The notes under the pieces: generated by a model | Databases searched by the model: none | What the model was told of the DNA's origin: nothing | Seen by the model: only the letters and a program-made list of their open reading frames with translations | From: RFSX01 sp964567435 | Lineage (GTDB): Bacteria > Bacteroidota > Bacteroidia > Chitinophagales > Saprospiraceae | Direction of reading: 5' to 3' | Assembly: GCA_964567435.1 (NCBI GenBank) | Contig: CAZMMQ010000013.1 | Location: 7,202-71,201, forward strand | Length of the DNA stretch: 64,000 nucleotides | Position numbers and translations under genes: made by a program | In this document: positions 47,399 through 56,544 of the stretch, one piece after another | How the letters are laid out: each line of letters opens with the position of its first letter | How positions within the stretch are numbered: the first letter of the stretch is position 1

Positions 47399-48374
47399 AA
47401 AAATTAGGTTTTAGTAAATTAAGTCCCAGTCGTAGGATTGGATTAGACACCTTATGGATTTTGTAATGAGGTGTGAGCTCACCGCCAAATGATCTGATAT
47501 ATCTCTCTACCCCTTTGATAATACTTCCATCAAAATCAAAATAACGTCGCTCTCCAGAAAATATCAAATGCCAAATGACATAACTTAGTGTTGTACGCAA
47601 TTCTTTCTGCCTTTTGAAATAACAGGCTAATGCATAGCTGCGATTCTTGTCATGGACAACAATCTGAGCCGAAAGATACTCCCCTGTCTCCTTATGTTGT
47701 GCAGACAATATTTGCAAGAGACCCTTTGGATATAGCTTATCATACAATCTTGTCAGTGCTTCACTATTTGCTGGTTGTTCCTTATTTCGATCAGCAAAAG
47801 CTCTCTTGGCCTCATTCAAGAATGTCTTCATATCTATCTCTACTAGATTACAAGCTTTCTCTGCATTGGTAATATCTTTTTTGATAGCATTCTTAAGCGT
47901 GGCCCACTGTTCATCTTTTCCTACTGCAGAATCAACTATATAAGTATATCTCGTTGTCTCCTTATATCCATTCCAATATAAGCCAAGCCAATTATTATAG
48001 TCGGTATGATATTGCTGATAATACATACTTCGTTTAGGTAAGCGATCTATCAGTGCCTGAGTGTGCTTATAGGTGAAATGGCCTTTTTCATAATTAGTTA
48101 GCTTATCTGGATATAATAGATATATACCGTTATAAGCGGTCATTAGTGGATTCATAATAACATTAAATCCATAGGCTTTTCTGGTGTGGTAGACCAACAG
48201 TCCTAGCAGCTTACCTCCGCCATTTCGCTCAAGCAATACATCCCACTCTCCCTTAATACATACCGCATCCATCCAATCTGGTGAGAATTGTATAGGAATA
48301 TCATAATCCTGATAGATAGAACGATATATTTCTTTATCGGTTATATTCTTGATATTTAGTGATCTAAAGGTAAG
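47391..48374 (-). CDS. FemAB/GNAT-like acyltransferase, start uncertain
   Basis: The coding frame is family-like from about 48374 (FRSLNIKNITDKEIYRS) to the stop at 47391, roughly 325 residues. No ATG, GTG or TTG lies at the expected beginning: the first ATG is 48272 (MDAVC), and the only upstream start is a TTG at 48554 inside the opposing helicase gene. The body resembles BioF2/FemAB-type acyltransferases: LLGLLVYHTRKAYGFNVI, KRSMYYQQYHTDYNNWLGLYWNGY, ARRAFADRN-like helix, ALACYFKRQ, YFDFDGSIIKGVERYIRSFGG. The latter part (FDFDGS, RSFGG) is the conserved GNAT-fold core. FemAB-like enzymes transfer amino-acid or acyl groups to cell-wall or lipid acceptors. It overlaps the toroid gene by 8 bases. 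Confidence 0.65.
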   Translation of the reverse strand, partial: LTFRSLNIKNITDKEIYRSIYQDYDIPIQFSPDWMDAVCIKGEWDVLLERNGGGKLLGLLVYHTRKAYGFNVIMNPLMTAYNGIYLLYPDKLTNYEKGHFTYKHTQALIDRLPKRSMYYQQYHTDYNNWLGLYWNGYKETTRYTYIVDSAVGKDEQWATLKNAIKKDITNAEKACNLVEIDMKTFLNEAKRAFADRNKEQPANSEALTRLYDKLYPKGLLQILSAQHKETGEYLSAQIVVHDKNRSYALACYFKRQKELRTTLSYVIWHLIFSGERRYFDFDGSIIKGVERYIRSFGGELTPHYKIHKVSNPILRLGLNLLKPNFFG

Positions 48375-48408
48375 ATTTAAGGTGAAGTAGACTAATATTC
48401 TGATTTTT

Positions 48409-50850
48409 TTGACGCAACAAAAGGAAGATATTAAGCAAGGTGTCAGCTGGTTTGCCAGTAAAGGATGGGTGCCCTCACCTTTCCAAAAGCAAACTTGGAT
48501 GGCTTTCCAACAAGGTAAGTCTGGACTTGTCAATGCGCCTACAGGTAGTGGCAAAACTTATGCCCTTTATTTAGGCGCCTTAATGGATTTTCTTAATAAG
48601 GGCAGAACTCGAAAAAAAGGCCCACATATCATCTGGGTCACACCGATCAGAGCTCTGGCTAAAGAAATTAAGTTGTCCATAGAGAAAGCCAACATTGCTT
48701 TCGGCTTAGACTGGCGTACAGAAATCAGAAGTGGTGACACCACAACCACCCAGCGTAAAAAGCAATTCTCCAACCCCCCTCAAGTACTGATAACGACCCC
48801 AGAAAGCATGCATGTCATTATGGCAACCAAAGGCTATCTAAGCTTCTATAATGCTGTACATGCTGTTATAATAGATGAATGGCACGAGCTCATGGGTAGC
48901 AAGCGTGGCGTCCAGGCGCAACTGGCTATCTCCAGAATCCGTGGTCTCAATCCTGCACTAAGAGTATGGGGTATCTCCGCCACCATCGGTAATCTTGATG
49001 AGGGGATGGAGGTACTACTAGGCTCTAACAATGGACCAAAAGAACTGATAAGATCGGGTTTTAGAAAGCAAACTGAAGTCATCTCTATATTTCCTGATGA
49101 TATAGAAGCGTACTCATGGGGAGGTCACCTTGGACTCAGCCTTGCTGAGAAAGTCTTACCTATTATCTACTCAGGTAAAAGCACGCTAATTTTTACAAAT
49201 ACAAGAGCCAAATGTGAGTTGTGGTATCATCGTCTGTTAGAATTGGATGACAGTCTGGCTGGTGATATAGCTATGCATCATGGATCTATAGCAAGGCACT
49301 TAAGGGATTGGGTAGAAGAGTCCCTATATGAAGGGAAATTGTCGGCAGTTGTATCTACATCCAGTCTTGATTTGGGGGTGGATTTTCGTCCAGTGGAAAA
49401 TATTATCCAAGTAGGTAGTCCTAAAAGTGTCTCCAGATTTATGCAACGAGCAGGCAGAAGTGGTCATGCACCAGGTGCCATTAGCAAAATTTATTTTTTG
49501 CCTACTAATACACTCGAATTATTAGAGTCTGCTGCCTTAAGGGATGCCCTCAATACGGCAGAAGTAGAGCATCGCATACCCTATATACGTTCGTGGGATG
49601 TTCTCATTCAATATTTGATGACCTTGGCAGTGTCTGAGGGATTTACTCCAGATCTGATATATCAAGAAATAAAACAGACGCATTGTTATAATAGCATCAC
49701 AAAGGACGATTGGAACAAGATACTACACTTTATACTACATGGATCACAATCTTTGAAAGCATATGACGAGTATGCCAAAGTAGTTATCACAGAAGGGATA
49801 TATAAGGTTGTAGATAGACGTATCTCGCAGCGTCATCGGCTGAGCATAGGGACCATCACCAGTGATGCCATGCTCAATGTCAAATATCTTAAGGGTAAGC
49901 GGATAGGAAATGTAGAGGAGTGGTTTGCTGCACATCTCAGCCCAGGTGACAGCTTTTGGTTTGCCGGAAGATCATTAGAACTGATTAGGGTAAAGGATAT
50001 GAATATGCTAGTAAAAAACAGCAAGAAGAAAAATAAACGTATTCCCTCCTATCAGGGTGGACGTATGCCGTTAAGCTCAGAAATGTCTGAAGTGCTCAGA
50101 GAAAAGATCTATGAATACCATAACAAGGAAGCTGGAAAAAATTTGGATATAGAGCTACAGAAATTATCACCATTATTGAATCTACAATCCTCGTTGAGTA
50201 TGCTACCGTCTGCCCGTGAGTTTCTGGTGGAATATTTTCATAGTAAGGAAGGCTACCACTTACTCATGTATCCCTTTGAAGGACGATATGTCCATGAGGG
50301 TATGGGTGCCTTGATCGCACAACGCTTGGCAAGGTTGTTTCCGATTAGCTTTTCTATTGGTATGAATGACTATGGGTTCGAGTTATTATCTGACAAAAAG
50401 ATAGAAGTTGAATCTGTAATTAAACGCTATTTGTTCTCTCCCTTAGACATTAGCAAGGATATCCAAGCATCCATCAATGCTGCAGAATTGGCACGCAGAC
50501 GATTTAGGGATGTTGCTAGAATTTCAGGGTTGATTTTTCAAGGATTCCCTGGAAAAGCTAAAAAGGACAGACACCTTCAAGCGTCTTCTTCTTTGCTATT
50601 TAGTGTATTTGAAGACTATGAACCTGATAATCTTTTGTACTTACAAACCTTCGAGGAAGTCATGACTTTTCAATTAGAAGAAGCAAGAATGGTCAAAGCA
50701 CTTAACCGTATTCAATCACAAGAGATTAATATTACTTATCCAGACAAACCTACGCCACTTGCCTTCCCAATTATGGTCGATAGGCTCAGAGAAAAAATGA
50801 CCAGCGAACGCTTAGAAGACAGAATAAAAAAGATGCGAATTGCAATGTGA
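48409..50850 (+). CDS. Ligase-associated DEXH-box (Lhr-like) DNA helicase
   Basis: 813 residues from TTG 48409; no ATG in a plausible position precedes the conserved N-terminus (WFASKGWVPSPFQKQTW). Motifs: Walker A APTGSGKT (43-50), Ib TPESMH, motif II DEWHELMG, III SATIGN, V LDLGVDF, VI MQRAGRSGHAPG. After the RecA pair come winged-helix and Lhr-type C-terminal domains (MLNVKYLKGKRIGNVEEWF, FLVEYFHSKEGYHLLMYPFEGR). It matches the ligase-associated helicase of bacterial DNA repair clusters that also contain an ATP-dependent ligase, an exonuclease and PdeM. Here PdeM is 1.7 kb away and the ligase and exonuclease are absent from the window. The family unwinds DNA 3' to 5'. Confidence 0.93.
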   Translation: MTQQKEDIKQGVSWFASKGWVPSPFQKQTWMAFQQGKSGLVNAPTGSGKTYALYLGALMDFLNKGRTRKKGPHIIWVTPIRALAKEIKLSIEKANIAFGLDWRTEIRSGDTTTTQRKKQFSNPPQVLITTPESMHVIMATKGYLSFYNAVHAVIIDEWHELMGSKRGVQAQLAISRIRGLNPALRVWGISATIGNLDEGMEVLLGSNNGPKELIRSGFRKQTEVISIFPDDIEAYSWGGHLGLSLAEKVLPIIYSGKSTLIFTNTRAKCELWYHRLLELDDSLAGDIAMHHGSIARHLRDWVEESLYEGKLSAVVSTSSLDLGVDFRPVENIIQVGSPKSVSRFMQRAGRSGHAPGAISKIYFLPTNTLELLESAALRDALNTAEVEHRIPYIRSWDVLIQYLMTLAVSEGFTPDLIYQEIKQTHCYNSITKDDWNKILHFILHGSQSLKAYDEYAKVVITEGIYKVVDRRISQRHRLSIGTITSDAMLNVKYLKGKRIGNVEEWFAAHLSPGDSFWFAGRSLELIRVKDMNMLVKNSKKKNKRIPSYQGGRMPLSSEMSEVLREKIYEYHNKEAGKNLDIELQKLSPLLNLQSSLSMLPSAREFLVEYFHSKEGYHLLMYPFEGRYVHEGMGALIAQRLARLFPISFSIGMNDYGFELLSDKKIEVESVIKRYLFSPLDISKDIQASINAAELARRRFRDVARISGLIFQGFPGKAKKDRHLQASSSLLFSVFEDYEPDNLLYLQTFEEVMTFQLEEARMVKALNRIQSQEINITYPDKPTPLAFPIMVDRLREKMTSERLEDRIKKMRIAM

Positions 50851-50999
50851 GTAGATCGTCTAGGTTCCAATTGTTCTTAAACCAAAACCCTTTATATTCC
50901 ATTGACCTTTGCCTTTATTTAATAGCTATTTGCCAGCTATAGGACAATCACTTTCCTAATATATGCAATGTCGAAGTACTATCCGCCGTTAATAAGAGA

Positions 51000-51737
51000 A
51001 TGAGAGTTACAACTCAGATCTTGGTTGTTTTATTCTGTGTGCTGGTTGCATTGCAAGTCAATGCGCAGCTCAATCATGTTGGCTTACAATTTTCAAGATT
51101 GACAAGCGAGTTTCCAGACTTTATCACCATAGACGAATTTGATGATGACTTTGCTTGGCAATCATTCTTTGCTGAACCAATACGATCTGCAGAGATCGTC
51201 TATTCTAAGAGTATAAGTAACAACTTCTCCTATCATGTTCAGTTAGGATATACGTCTTTCGTATATGGACTGAGCACCAGTGAAAGTTTTCTTTTCCAGC
51301 CAGAAGTAGAAAGACAGTACCAATCTAGATTCGTCACACCTGGTAGCAGCTTACATTATCATCTGCCTAGACCTTTGGACAATTTTCATATATCAGCCGG
51401 ACTTGTAACACATTTCTTATTGAATTCTAGGATAATTACATGGACTGCACAAGAAAATGGCTCACTGCTTGCAGAAGAATCGACAAACGATAACATTAAT
51501 AATGTTATTCTCATTCCCCGCTTTGGCTTGCATTATTCTATAGGCAATGAAACCATAAGCATTACGCTTAGCAGTTATGCCAATGCTAAGTTATCTAGCT
51601 TCTATGCTTCTTTTAATGATACGGCAGAGCGGTTTGCAGCCTCATTTTCAGTTGCAGGATATTTGAACCTTAATCGTTTGAACAATAACCGACGGCTATC
51701 AGAATATCAAAATGGCTTGTTGGGTTTAGCACTCTAA
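51000..51737 (+). CDS. Outer-membrane protein of unknown function
   Basis: 245 residues from ATG 51000. Signal peptide to LQVNAQ (about residue 23), then beta-strand-rich sequence with aromatic alternation (LNHVGLQFSRLTSEF, FSYHVQLGYTSFVYGLS, FHISAGLVTHFLL, ILIPRFGLHYSIGN, ASFSVAGYLNLNRL), a pattern typical of an outer-membrane barrel. The C-terminal residues after YLNLNRLNNNRRLSEYQNG are not a standard final strand. I recognise no family. It lies between the ligase-associated helicase and yebC; its stop codon overlaps that of yebC on the other strand (CTAA). Confidence 0.72.
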   Translation: MRVTTQILVVLFCVLVALQVNAQLNHVGLQFSRLTSEFPDFITIDEFDDDFAWQSFFAEPIRSAEIVYSKSISNNFSYHVQLGYTSFVYGLSTSESFLFQPEVERQYQSRFVTPGSSLHYHLPRPLDNFHISAGLVTHFLLNSRIITWTAQENGSLLAEESTNDNINNVILIPRFGLHYSIGNETISITLSSYANAKLSSFYASFNDTAERFAASFSVAGYLNLNRLNNNRRLSEYQNGLLGLAL

Positions 51738-52456
51738 GCCAAATTGTGAAAGACATTACTCACATCATCATCCTGCTCCATTAAATCTACTAATGCCAGT
51801 ACTTCATCTACCTGTTCTTCTGCCAGTTCTTTGGTGATTGTAGGGATTCTTTCCAGCTCTGATTTTTCTGCTTTGATTTCAGCTGACTCCAGTGCTTGCT
51901 GCATTTTTCCAAAGTCCTCAAAGGCGACATAGATCTTATACATTTCCTTCTCCTCCACAGTATCCTTTTCTATGGACTCTAATCCATGATCTATCATCTC
52001 GAGTTCTATCTCATCGGGATCTGCGATCTGGTCGACGGGAATATAGAAAACTCCTTTCCTGTTAAAAAGAAAATCGTGCATGCCCTTGGTACCCATAGAC
52101 CCACCTTTCTTATTAAAATAAGATCTAACATTGGCGACAGTCCGCTGATTATTATCAGTAGCTGTCTCAACTACCATAGCGATACCATGTGGTGCCATGC
52201 CCTCTAGGGTTACTTCCTCATAGTTGCTGGTATCTTTGTCAGAAGCCTTTTTGATCGCAGCCTGAATTCGGTCCTTAGGCATCTGTACCGCCTTGGCATT
52301 TTGGATGGCTCTTCTCAGTGCAACGTTCGTATCTGGATCAGGACCTGCAGCCTTTACGGCCATAGTAATATGACGACCTGCCTTAGAAAAGGCTTTCGCC
52401 ATCTTGTCCCATCTTGCAAATTTTGTGGCTTTTCTGTATTCAAATGCTCTACCCAT
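51734..52456 (-). CDS. yebC: YebC/PmpR-family DNA-binding regulator
   Basis: 240 residues from ATG 52456, the usual length. The family start MGRAFEYRKATKFARWDKMAKAF is intact except that the common GHSKW is AFEYRK, a frequent Bacteroidota variant. NVALRRAIQNAKAVQMPKDRIQAAIKKA, the GMAPHGIAMVVETATDNNQRTVANVR core and the C-terminal acidic LVDLMEQDDDVSNVFHNLA are all present. Members act as transcription regulators or, in some bacteria, in translation of proline stretches. Its stop codon overlaps that of the convergent gene by three bases. It diverges from pdeM with 143 bases between starts. Confidence 0.95.
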   Translation of the reverse strand: MGRAFEYRKATKFARWDKMAKAFSKAGRHITMAVKAAGPDPDTNVALRRAIQNAKAVQMPKDRIQAAIKKASDKDTSNYEEVTLEGMAPHGIAMVVETATDNNQRTVANVRSYFNKKGGSMGTKGMHDFLFNRKGVFYIPVDQIADPDEIELEMIDHGLESIEKDTVEEKEMYKIYVAFEDFGKMQQALESAEIKAEKSELERIPTITKELAEEQVDEVLALVDLMEQDDDVSNVFHNLA

Positions 52457-52599
52457 AATAATTCGATAAGAGTGTAAAAAAATCCAATTGTGCTGCGAAT
52501 TTAAAATTTCGTTCTATACATGTCAATTATACCTTTAAGAAAGTAGTCAAGATGAGCAGCCTGAGTGGCTTCTCGGCATAATTAACTTAATTTGTCCCA

Positions 52600-53244
52600 A
52601 TGGCAGGTATCATTCATGAGCTAAGAGGTGAGACACTGACCTTGTTATCAGAAAAGGCAATTATTTGGGAAAACCGTTCGATATTAATGGTTGCTGATTT
52701 GCACCTAGGAAAGGTGACACATTTTAGAAAAGCAGGTATAGGTATTCCCCAATTAGCAGAGTCGGATACGCTAGAAAGGTTGGCCCAACTGATACAGGAT
52801 TACCCAGTCAAAGAGGTGTGGATACTGGGAGACTTGTTTCATAGCAGCTATAATAGAGCCTGGGACAAATTCAAAACATTTGTTGGTCACCTTAAGGATA
52901 TAAAGTTTGTGCTTGTTAAGGGTAATCATGACATACTGATGGAGAAGGACTATGTAGGGCTAAATCTAATCGTGCATGATAGCATAACAAAAGGCCCCTT
53001 TCTATTTACCCATATCCCAATAGAGGTCCCGCAAACGAAATATAATATCTCTGGACACCTCCACCCTGGCGTCTACCTCCGTGGAAAAGGTTTGCAATCC
53101 GTTACCCTACCTTGCTTTCATATATCTGAAAATAACTTGATTCTGCCAGCCTTTGGGGCATTTACAGGATTAGCGAAGATTTCACCTCTAAAGCACGATA
53201 TCATCTATGCCATTATGGAGTCCGGGGTGGTTAAGATCCAATAA
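52600..53244 (+). CDS. pdeM: Ligase-associated DNA damage response phosphoesterase PdeM
   Basis: 214 residues from ATG 52600. Calcineurin-like metallophosphoesterase motifs: ADLHLGK (Asp33, His35), ILGDLFHS (Asp78), KGNHD (108-111) and SGHLHPG. The stretch THFRKAGIGIP after motif I is characteristic of the PdeM subfamily. PdeM is typically encoded with an ATP-dependent DNA ligase, an exonuclease and an Lhr-like helicase; the helicase lies upstream at 48409, separated by two unrelated genes. The predicted activity is metal-dependent phosphodiester or phosphomonoester cleavage in DNA repair. The reaction is not visible from sequence alone. Confidence 0.9.
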   Translation: MAGIIHELRGETLTLLSEKAIIWENRSILMVADLHLGKVTHFRKAGIGIPQLAESDTLERLAQLIQDYPVKEVWILGDLFHSSYNRAWDKFKTFVGHLKDIKFVLVKGNHDILMEKDYVGLNLIVHDSITKGPFLFTHIPIEVPQTKYNISGHLHPGVYLRGKGLQSVTLPCFHISENNLILPAFGAFTGLAKISPLKHDIIYAIMESGVVKIQ

Positions 53245-53337
53245 ACGTAGAATTTTCTGGGATATACGTCTGATAATCAGGCATATTCATAACAAAATGG
53301 TCTTAATGCACGTCATACCAATAAATTGATTATTTGT

Positions 53338-53973
53338 ATGTTTGCTAGTCAGCACAAAGAAAACTCGGTCTCATTGTCCAGAAACAATTCGGAAATATTC
53401 CACAACGAGCTCTTTCCTCACATAGAGGCGCTCAAAACCTTTGCTTATCACCTCACCTATAATGAGGATGATGCCAATGATTTGGTCCAAGAGACCTACA
53501 TGAAGGCACATAGATTCATAGATAAGTACATAGAAGGAACTAATGCCAAGGCATGGCTGTTTAAGATTTTGAAAAATGCCTACATCAACCAATATCGGAA
53601 ACGTAGTAAGCAGCCGACAAGGGTAGATTTTGAAGATGTAGTCAATTATCACGATGGTGATGATAGACTACCAGGATATCTTGATTTGAGAGAAGAACTC
53701 TTTGACAAGATGATGGGTGATGAGGTTACCATAGCGATTAATTCTTTACCTATAGACTTTAGAACAGTAGTCTTACTCTGTGATGTTGAGGGATTTACAT
53801 ATGAAGAAATCGCTAAAATTATAGATGTGCCTATCGGTACAGTCAGATCACGGTTATTTAGAGCACGTAACATGCTTAAAGAAAAACTGAAAGCCTATGC
53901 AGAAAAAATGGGCTTCAAAGACAAACGTGGAGATAACAAATCTGACAAGAGCAATAAAACTGTAGATAAATAA
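53338..53973 (+). CDS. ECF-type RNA polymerase sigma factor
   Basis: 211 residues from ATG 53338; a TTG at 53326 adds 4. Sigma region 2 spans about residues 23-90 (LKTFAYHLTYNEDDANDLVQETYMKA, WLFKILKNAYINQYRKR), and region 4 about 130-185 (PIDFRTVVLLCDVEGFTYEEIAKI, then PIGTVRSRLFRARNML). The linker between them is long and acidic (YHDGDDRLPGYLDLREELFD). The C-terminus is a basic tail rich in Lys and Asp. It is followed after a 267-base gap by a 77-residue protein that may be an anti-sigma factor. The regulon is unknown. Confidence 0.93.
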   Translation: MFASQHKENSVSLSRNNSEIFHNELFPHIEALKTFAYHLTYNEDDANDLVQETYMKAHRFIDKYIEGTNAKAWLFKILKNAYINQYRKRSKQPTRVDFEDVVNYHDGDDRLPGYLDLREELFDKMMGDEVTIAINSLPIDFRTVVLLCDVEGFTYEEIAKIIDVPIGTVRSRLFRARNMLKEKLKAYAEKMGFKDKRGDNKSDKSNKTVDK

Positions 53974-54240
53974 GGCCATTGTGTCTTCTTATTTTAGGTG
54001 TGGAAAATGTCCTCCTTTTATAGTTGCATTTTTATACCTCTTTGTGTAACATTGTATAGCAAGTCTTCCATTAATGCCTATTGTTTTGAGAAACACAAAT
54101 AGCCTAAGTGCTTGATTATCAATCATTTGTTTTCTCATTCGATAAGCAGAAAGATGTTTTTTTAGATGTTTTAATTAAATGGCATAGTCCTGAATAAAGT
54201 TATCATTAAGTCAGGTCGTCCTTAACGAACAAAACAAAAA

Positions 54241-54474
54241 ATGGGAAATCTTAACGTAAACGAAATCCAAAATCGAGTAAGCCTTTTCTTTGATAATGCC
54301 TTATGCGAAACAGAAAGAGCAGAACTCTTACAACAAGTACAAAAAGACCCCAAGTGCTCGAAAATCTTCAAAAAAGAAGAATCATGTAGAAACTTTATAA
54401 AGAACAATATCACTAGACCTCCTGTGACTGTTGACTTTATAAATTCCATAAAGAATAGCATTAACATCCGTTAG
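54241..54474 (+). CDS. Small anti-sigma-like protein next to the ECF sigma factor
   Basis: 77 residues from ATG 54241. The pattern EIQNRVSLFFDNALCETERAELLQQVQKDPKCSKIF resembles the N-terminal zinc-finger-like helices of anti-sigma factors (helix, Cys-x-x-x helix, then PxC), but the canonical HxxxCxxC zinc ligands are incomplete; three Cys remain (DNALC, DPKC, EESC). There is no membrane segment and no sensor domain, so if it is an anti-sigma factor it is soluble and minimal. Position directly after the sigma gene supports the idea. Alternatively it is an unrelated small helical protein. Confidence 0.62.
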   Translation: MGNLNVNEIQNRVSLFFDNALCETERAELLQQVQKDPKCSKIFKKEESCRNFIKNNITRPPVTVDFINSIKNSINIR

Positions 54475-54564
54475 CTAACCACTAATCAAAATTTCATACT
54501 CTAATATGAGGGCGGCTATAGCTGCCCTTAACGCATTTATACCTACCTATATAAGTCACTCATC

Positions 54565-55626
54565 ATGCTCGCTAAACTCGAAGAATTACACAATCATTAC
54601 CTCAGCATAGAAGAGAAGCTCTCTGATCCTGAGACAGTATCAGACATGAAAGTATTCAGCAAACTCAATAAGGAGTACAAGGGCCTTCAGGAGATCGTAG
54701 AATCTTATAAGTCTTACAAGCATGTATTGGACAATATGGAGAACGCGTCAGAGATGCTCAAGGACCCAGACCCAGATATGCAAGTGATGGCCAAAGAGGA
54801 GTTGTCAGAACTAGAGCCGCAAAAAGAAGCATTGGAAGAGCGGCTTAAAGTGTTGCTTATCCCCAAAGATCCAGAAGATATCTTGGATGTCGTGATGGAG
54901 ATCAGAGCTGGAACAGGTGGAGACGAAGCGTCTATTTTTGCAGGAGACTTACTCAGAATGTACACCAAGTTCTTCGAGAGCCAAAGGTGGAAACATGAGA
55001 TTATATCCCTTACAGAAGGTTCAGCTGGTGGGTATAGTAAGCTGGTGCTGGAAGTGACTGGCAATGAAGTGTATGGTAAGCTAAAATTCGAATCGGGGGC
55101 TCATCGAGTGCAGCGGGTGCCGAAAACAGAATCCCAAGGTCGGGTGCATACCTCTGCGGCTACGGTTGCCGTGTTACCTAAGTATGAATTAGAGGATATA
55201 GAAATAAAGAAAGACGATCTCCGTACAGATACCTTCCGTGCCAGTGGTGCAGGTGGTCAGCATGTCAATAAAACAGAATCTGGTGTCAGGTTCACCCATT
55301 TACCTACAGGGCTGACTGGAGAAAGTACGGACTCCAGATCACAGCATAAGAATAGGGAGATTGCCATGCAGCGACTTTACCAGCGGATACAGGAAGCGCA
55401 AAGAAACAAAGCGTATCAAGAGCAGAAGACCAAGCGAAAGTCACTGGTAGGATCTGGTGACCGTTCAGATAAAATCAGGACTTATAACTATCCCCAAAAC
55501 AGATGTACCGACCATCGTATAAATCTCACCTTATATAGTCTAGGGAAAATAATGGATGGGGAAATCAAAGAAGTGATAGAAAAACTACAGATGGAGGAGA
55601 ATGCGCAGAAGATGTTGGAGGAATAA
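54565..55626 (+). CDS. prfA: Peptide chain release factor 1
   Basis: 353 residues from ATG 54565. The PxT anticodon-like motif is PKT (residues 186-188) in RVQRVPKTESQGRVHTSAATVAVLP, which identifies RF1 (UAA and UAG) and not RF2. The catalytic GGQ is at 230-232 in SGAGGQHVNKTESGVR. The N-terminal coiled-coil domain and the RSQHKNREIA segment are intact. RF1 binds stop codons in the ribosomal A site and triggers peptidyl-tRNA hydrolysis. It stands 90 bases after the small anti-sigma-like gene. Confidence 0.97.
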   Translation: MLAKLEELHNHYLSIEEKLSDPETVSDMKVFSKLNKEYKGLQEIVESYKSYKHVLDNMENASEMLKDPDPDMQVMAKEELSELEPQKEALEERLKVLLIPKDPEDILDVVMEIRAGTGGDEASIFAGDLLRMYTKFFESQRWKHEIISLTEGSAGGYSKLVLEVTGNEVYGKLKFESGAHRVQRVPKTESQGRVHTSAATVAVLPKYELEDIEIKKDDLRTDTFRASGAGGQHVNKTESGVRFTHLPTGLTGESTDSRSQHKNREIAMQRLYQRIQEAQRNKAYQEQKTKRKSLVGSGDRSDKIRTYNYPQNRCTDHRINLTLYSLGKIMDGEIKEVIEKLQMEENAQKMLEE

Positions 55627-55708
55627 CGAATGAGATGTATGTGGAGTCGTGGTGAAGAAAGCATTACATAGCTATGTACAGACAGTTAGCATCGTTTGAT
55701 ATAATGAG

Positions 55709-56544
55709 TTATTCATCTTTAATTCTTATTTCTATTATGTTCTGAGTTGGAAATACTTGAGACCCTATAGGTATAAATTTTTCTGAACGCATCACTTTAA
55801 TTGGTTCGTTAATTGTGTATCTCTCAATTTTACTAAAGTATTTATTTAAAATATCAAATTCAAGTGTTCCATATTGGTGTCTGATCAATTTTGGAATTGA
55901 ATCTATTCCTTTAGACTGCGAATTAAATTTTAAATAACATTTATTGTTGCTAACAGAATCTAGGGTATAGTTAGTAGTCGTAGTTACATTCCATAATGAA
56001 AGGCGTCTGTCTGGATATAGCTCCAGCTCAGTGTTTTCCATTTCAATGCTTTCGCCAATTTTCAAAATGCAATTTGGCAAACTCTCCTGTGAATTCCATG
56101 CTACAATTCCAGAGGAATTAAAGGAATTCATATCAGATTGCATAGTACTATCAGATTGAATCAGCTGCCTCTCATTTTTGCTGTGGCAGATTGTTGGGCC
56201 ATTCCTTAAATTAAGATTAGGGATCATAAGTGCTGGATGGGTTCGAAGAGGAATCCCATCCAAGATATTGCTACGGTAATATAAGGATGTATCGGTTGTT
56301 AATATTTCTATTCGATCTAAATTGTTTGTACAAAGTGAGTATTCAACTGAAATTTTACTTTCTGAACTGCTCTTTGATGAAGAATATTTTGACCACTCCA
56401 ATTGTTTAATAATGTATGTTGTGTTCGGAATCAGTTTATAACTCACATTGTAACTATCCTGGACATTCAGATTTACATTAGTTTTTTTAAGCATGCTGAA
56501 AAACTGAATAGAATTAATATTACGCTAATTGCTTTTATATCCAT
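55709..56544 (-). pseudogene. Lipoprotein gene split by a one-base shift at an A7 tract
   Basis: On the minus strand an ATG at 56544 opens a clear lipoprotein signal, MDIKAISVILILFSFSAC, then reaches LKKLM and a stop. A second frame that starts at 56494 carries the body of a 261-residue protein (KTNVNLNVQDSYNVSYKL ... FPTQNIIEIRIKDE). The two overlap at a run of seven A (56482-56488). One extra A, or a -1 shift at A-AAA-AAA, joins them exactly into one reading frame CLKKTNVNL. So the gene is either broken, mis-sequenced, or read by slippage or -1 frameshifting. The body has no recognised domain; expected location is the periplasm or outer membrane. It is not obviously in an operon. Confidence 0.68.

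Noticed and set aside
48375..48554. N-terminal extension of the FemAB/GNAT-like gene from TTG 48554
   Set aside because: The extra 60 residues are Pro/Cys-rich, unlike the family, and lie inside the coding region of the helicase on the other strand.
54222..54467. 81-codon frame antisense to the small anti-sigma-like gene
   Set aside because: Pure shadow: it mirrors the Lys/Glu codons of the plus-strand gene, and the plus-strand gene has better context next to the sigma factor.
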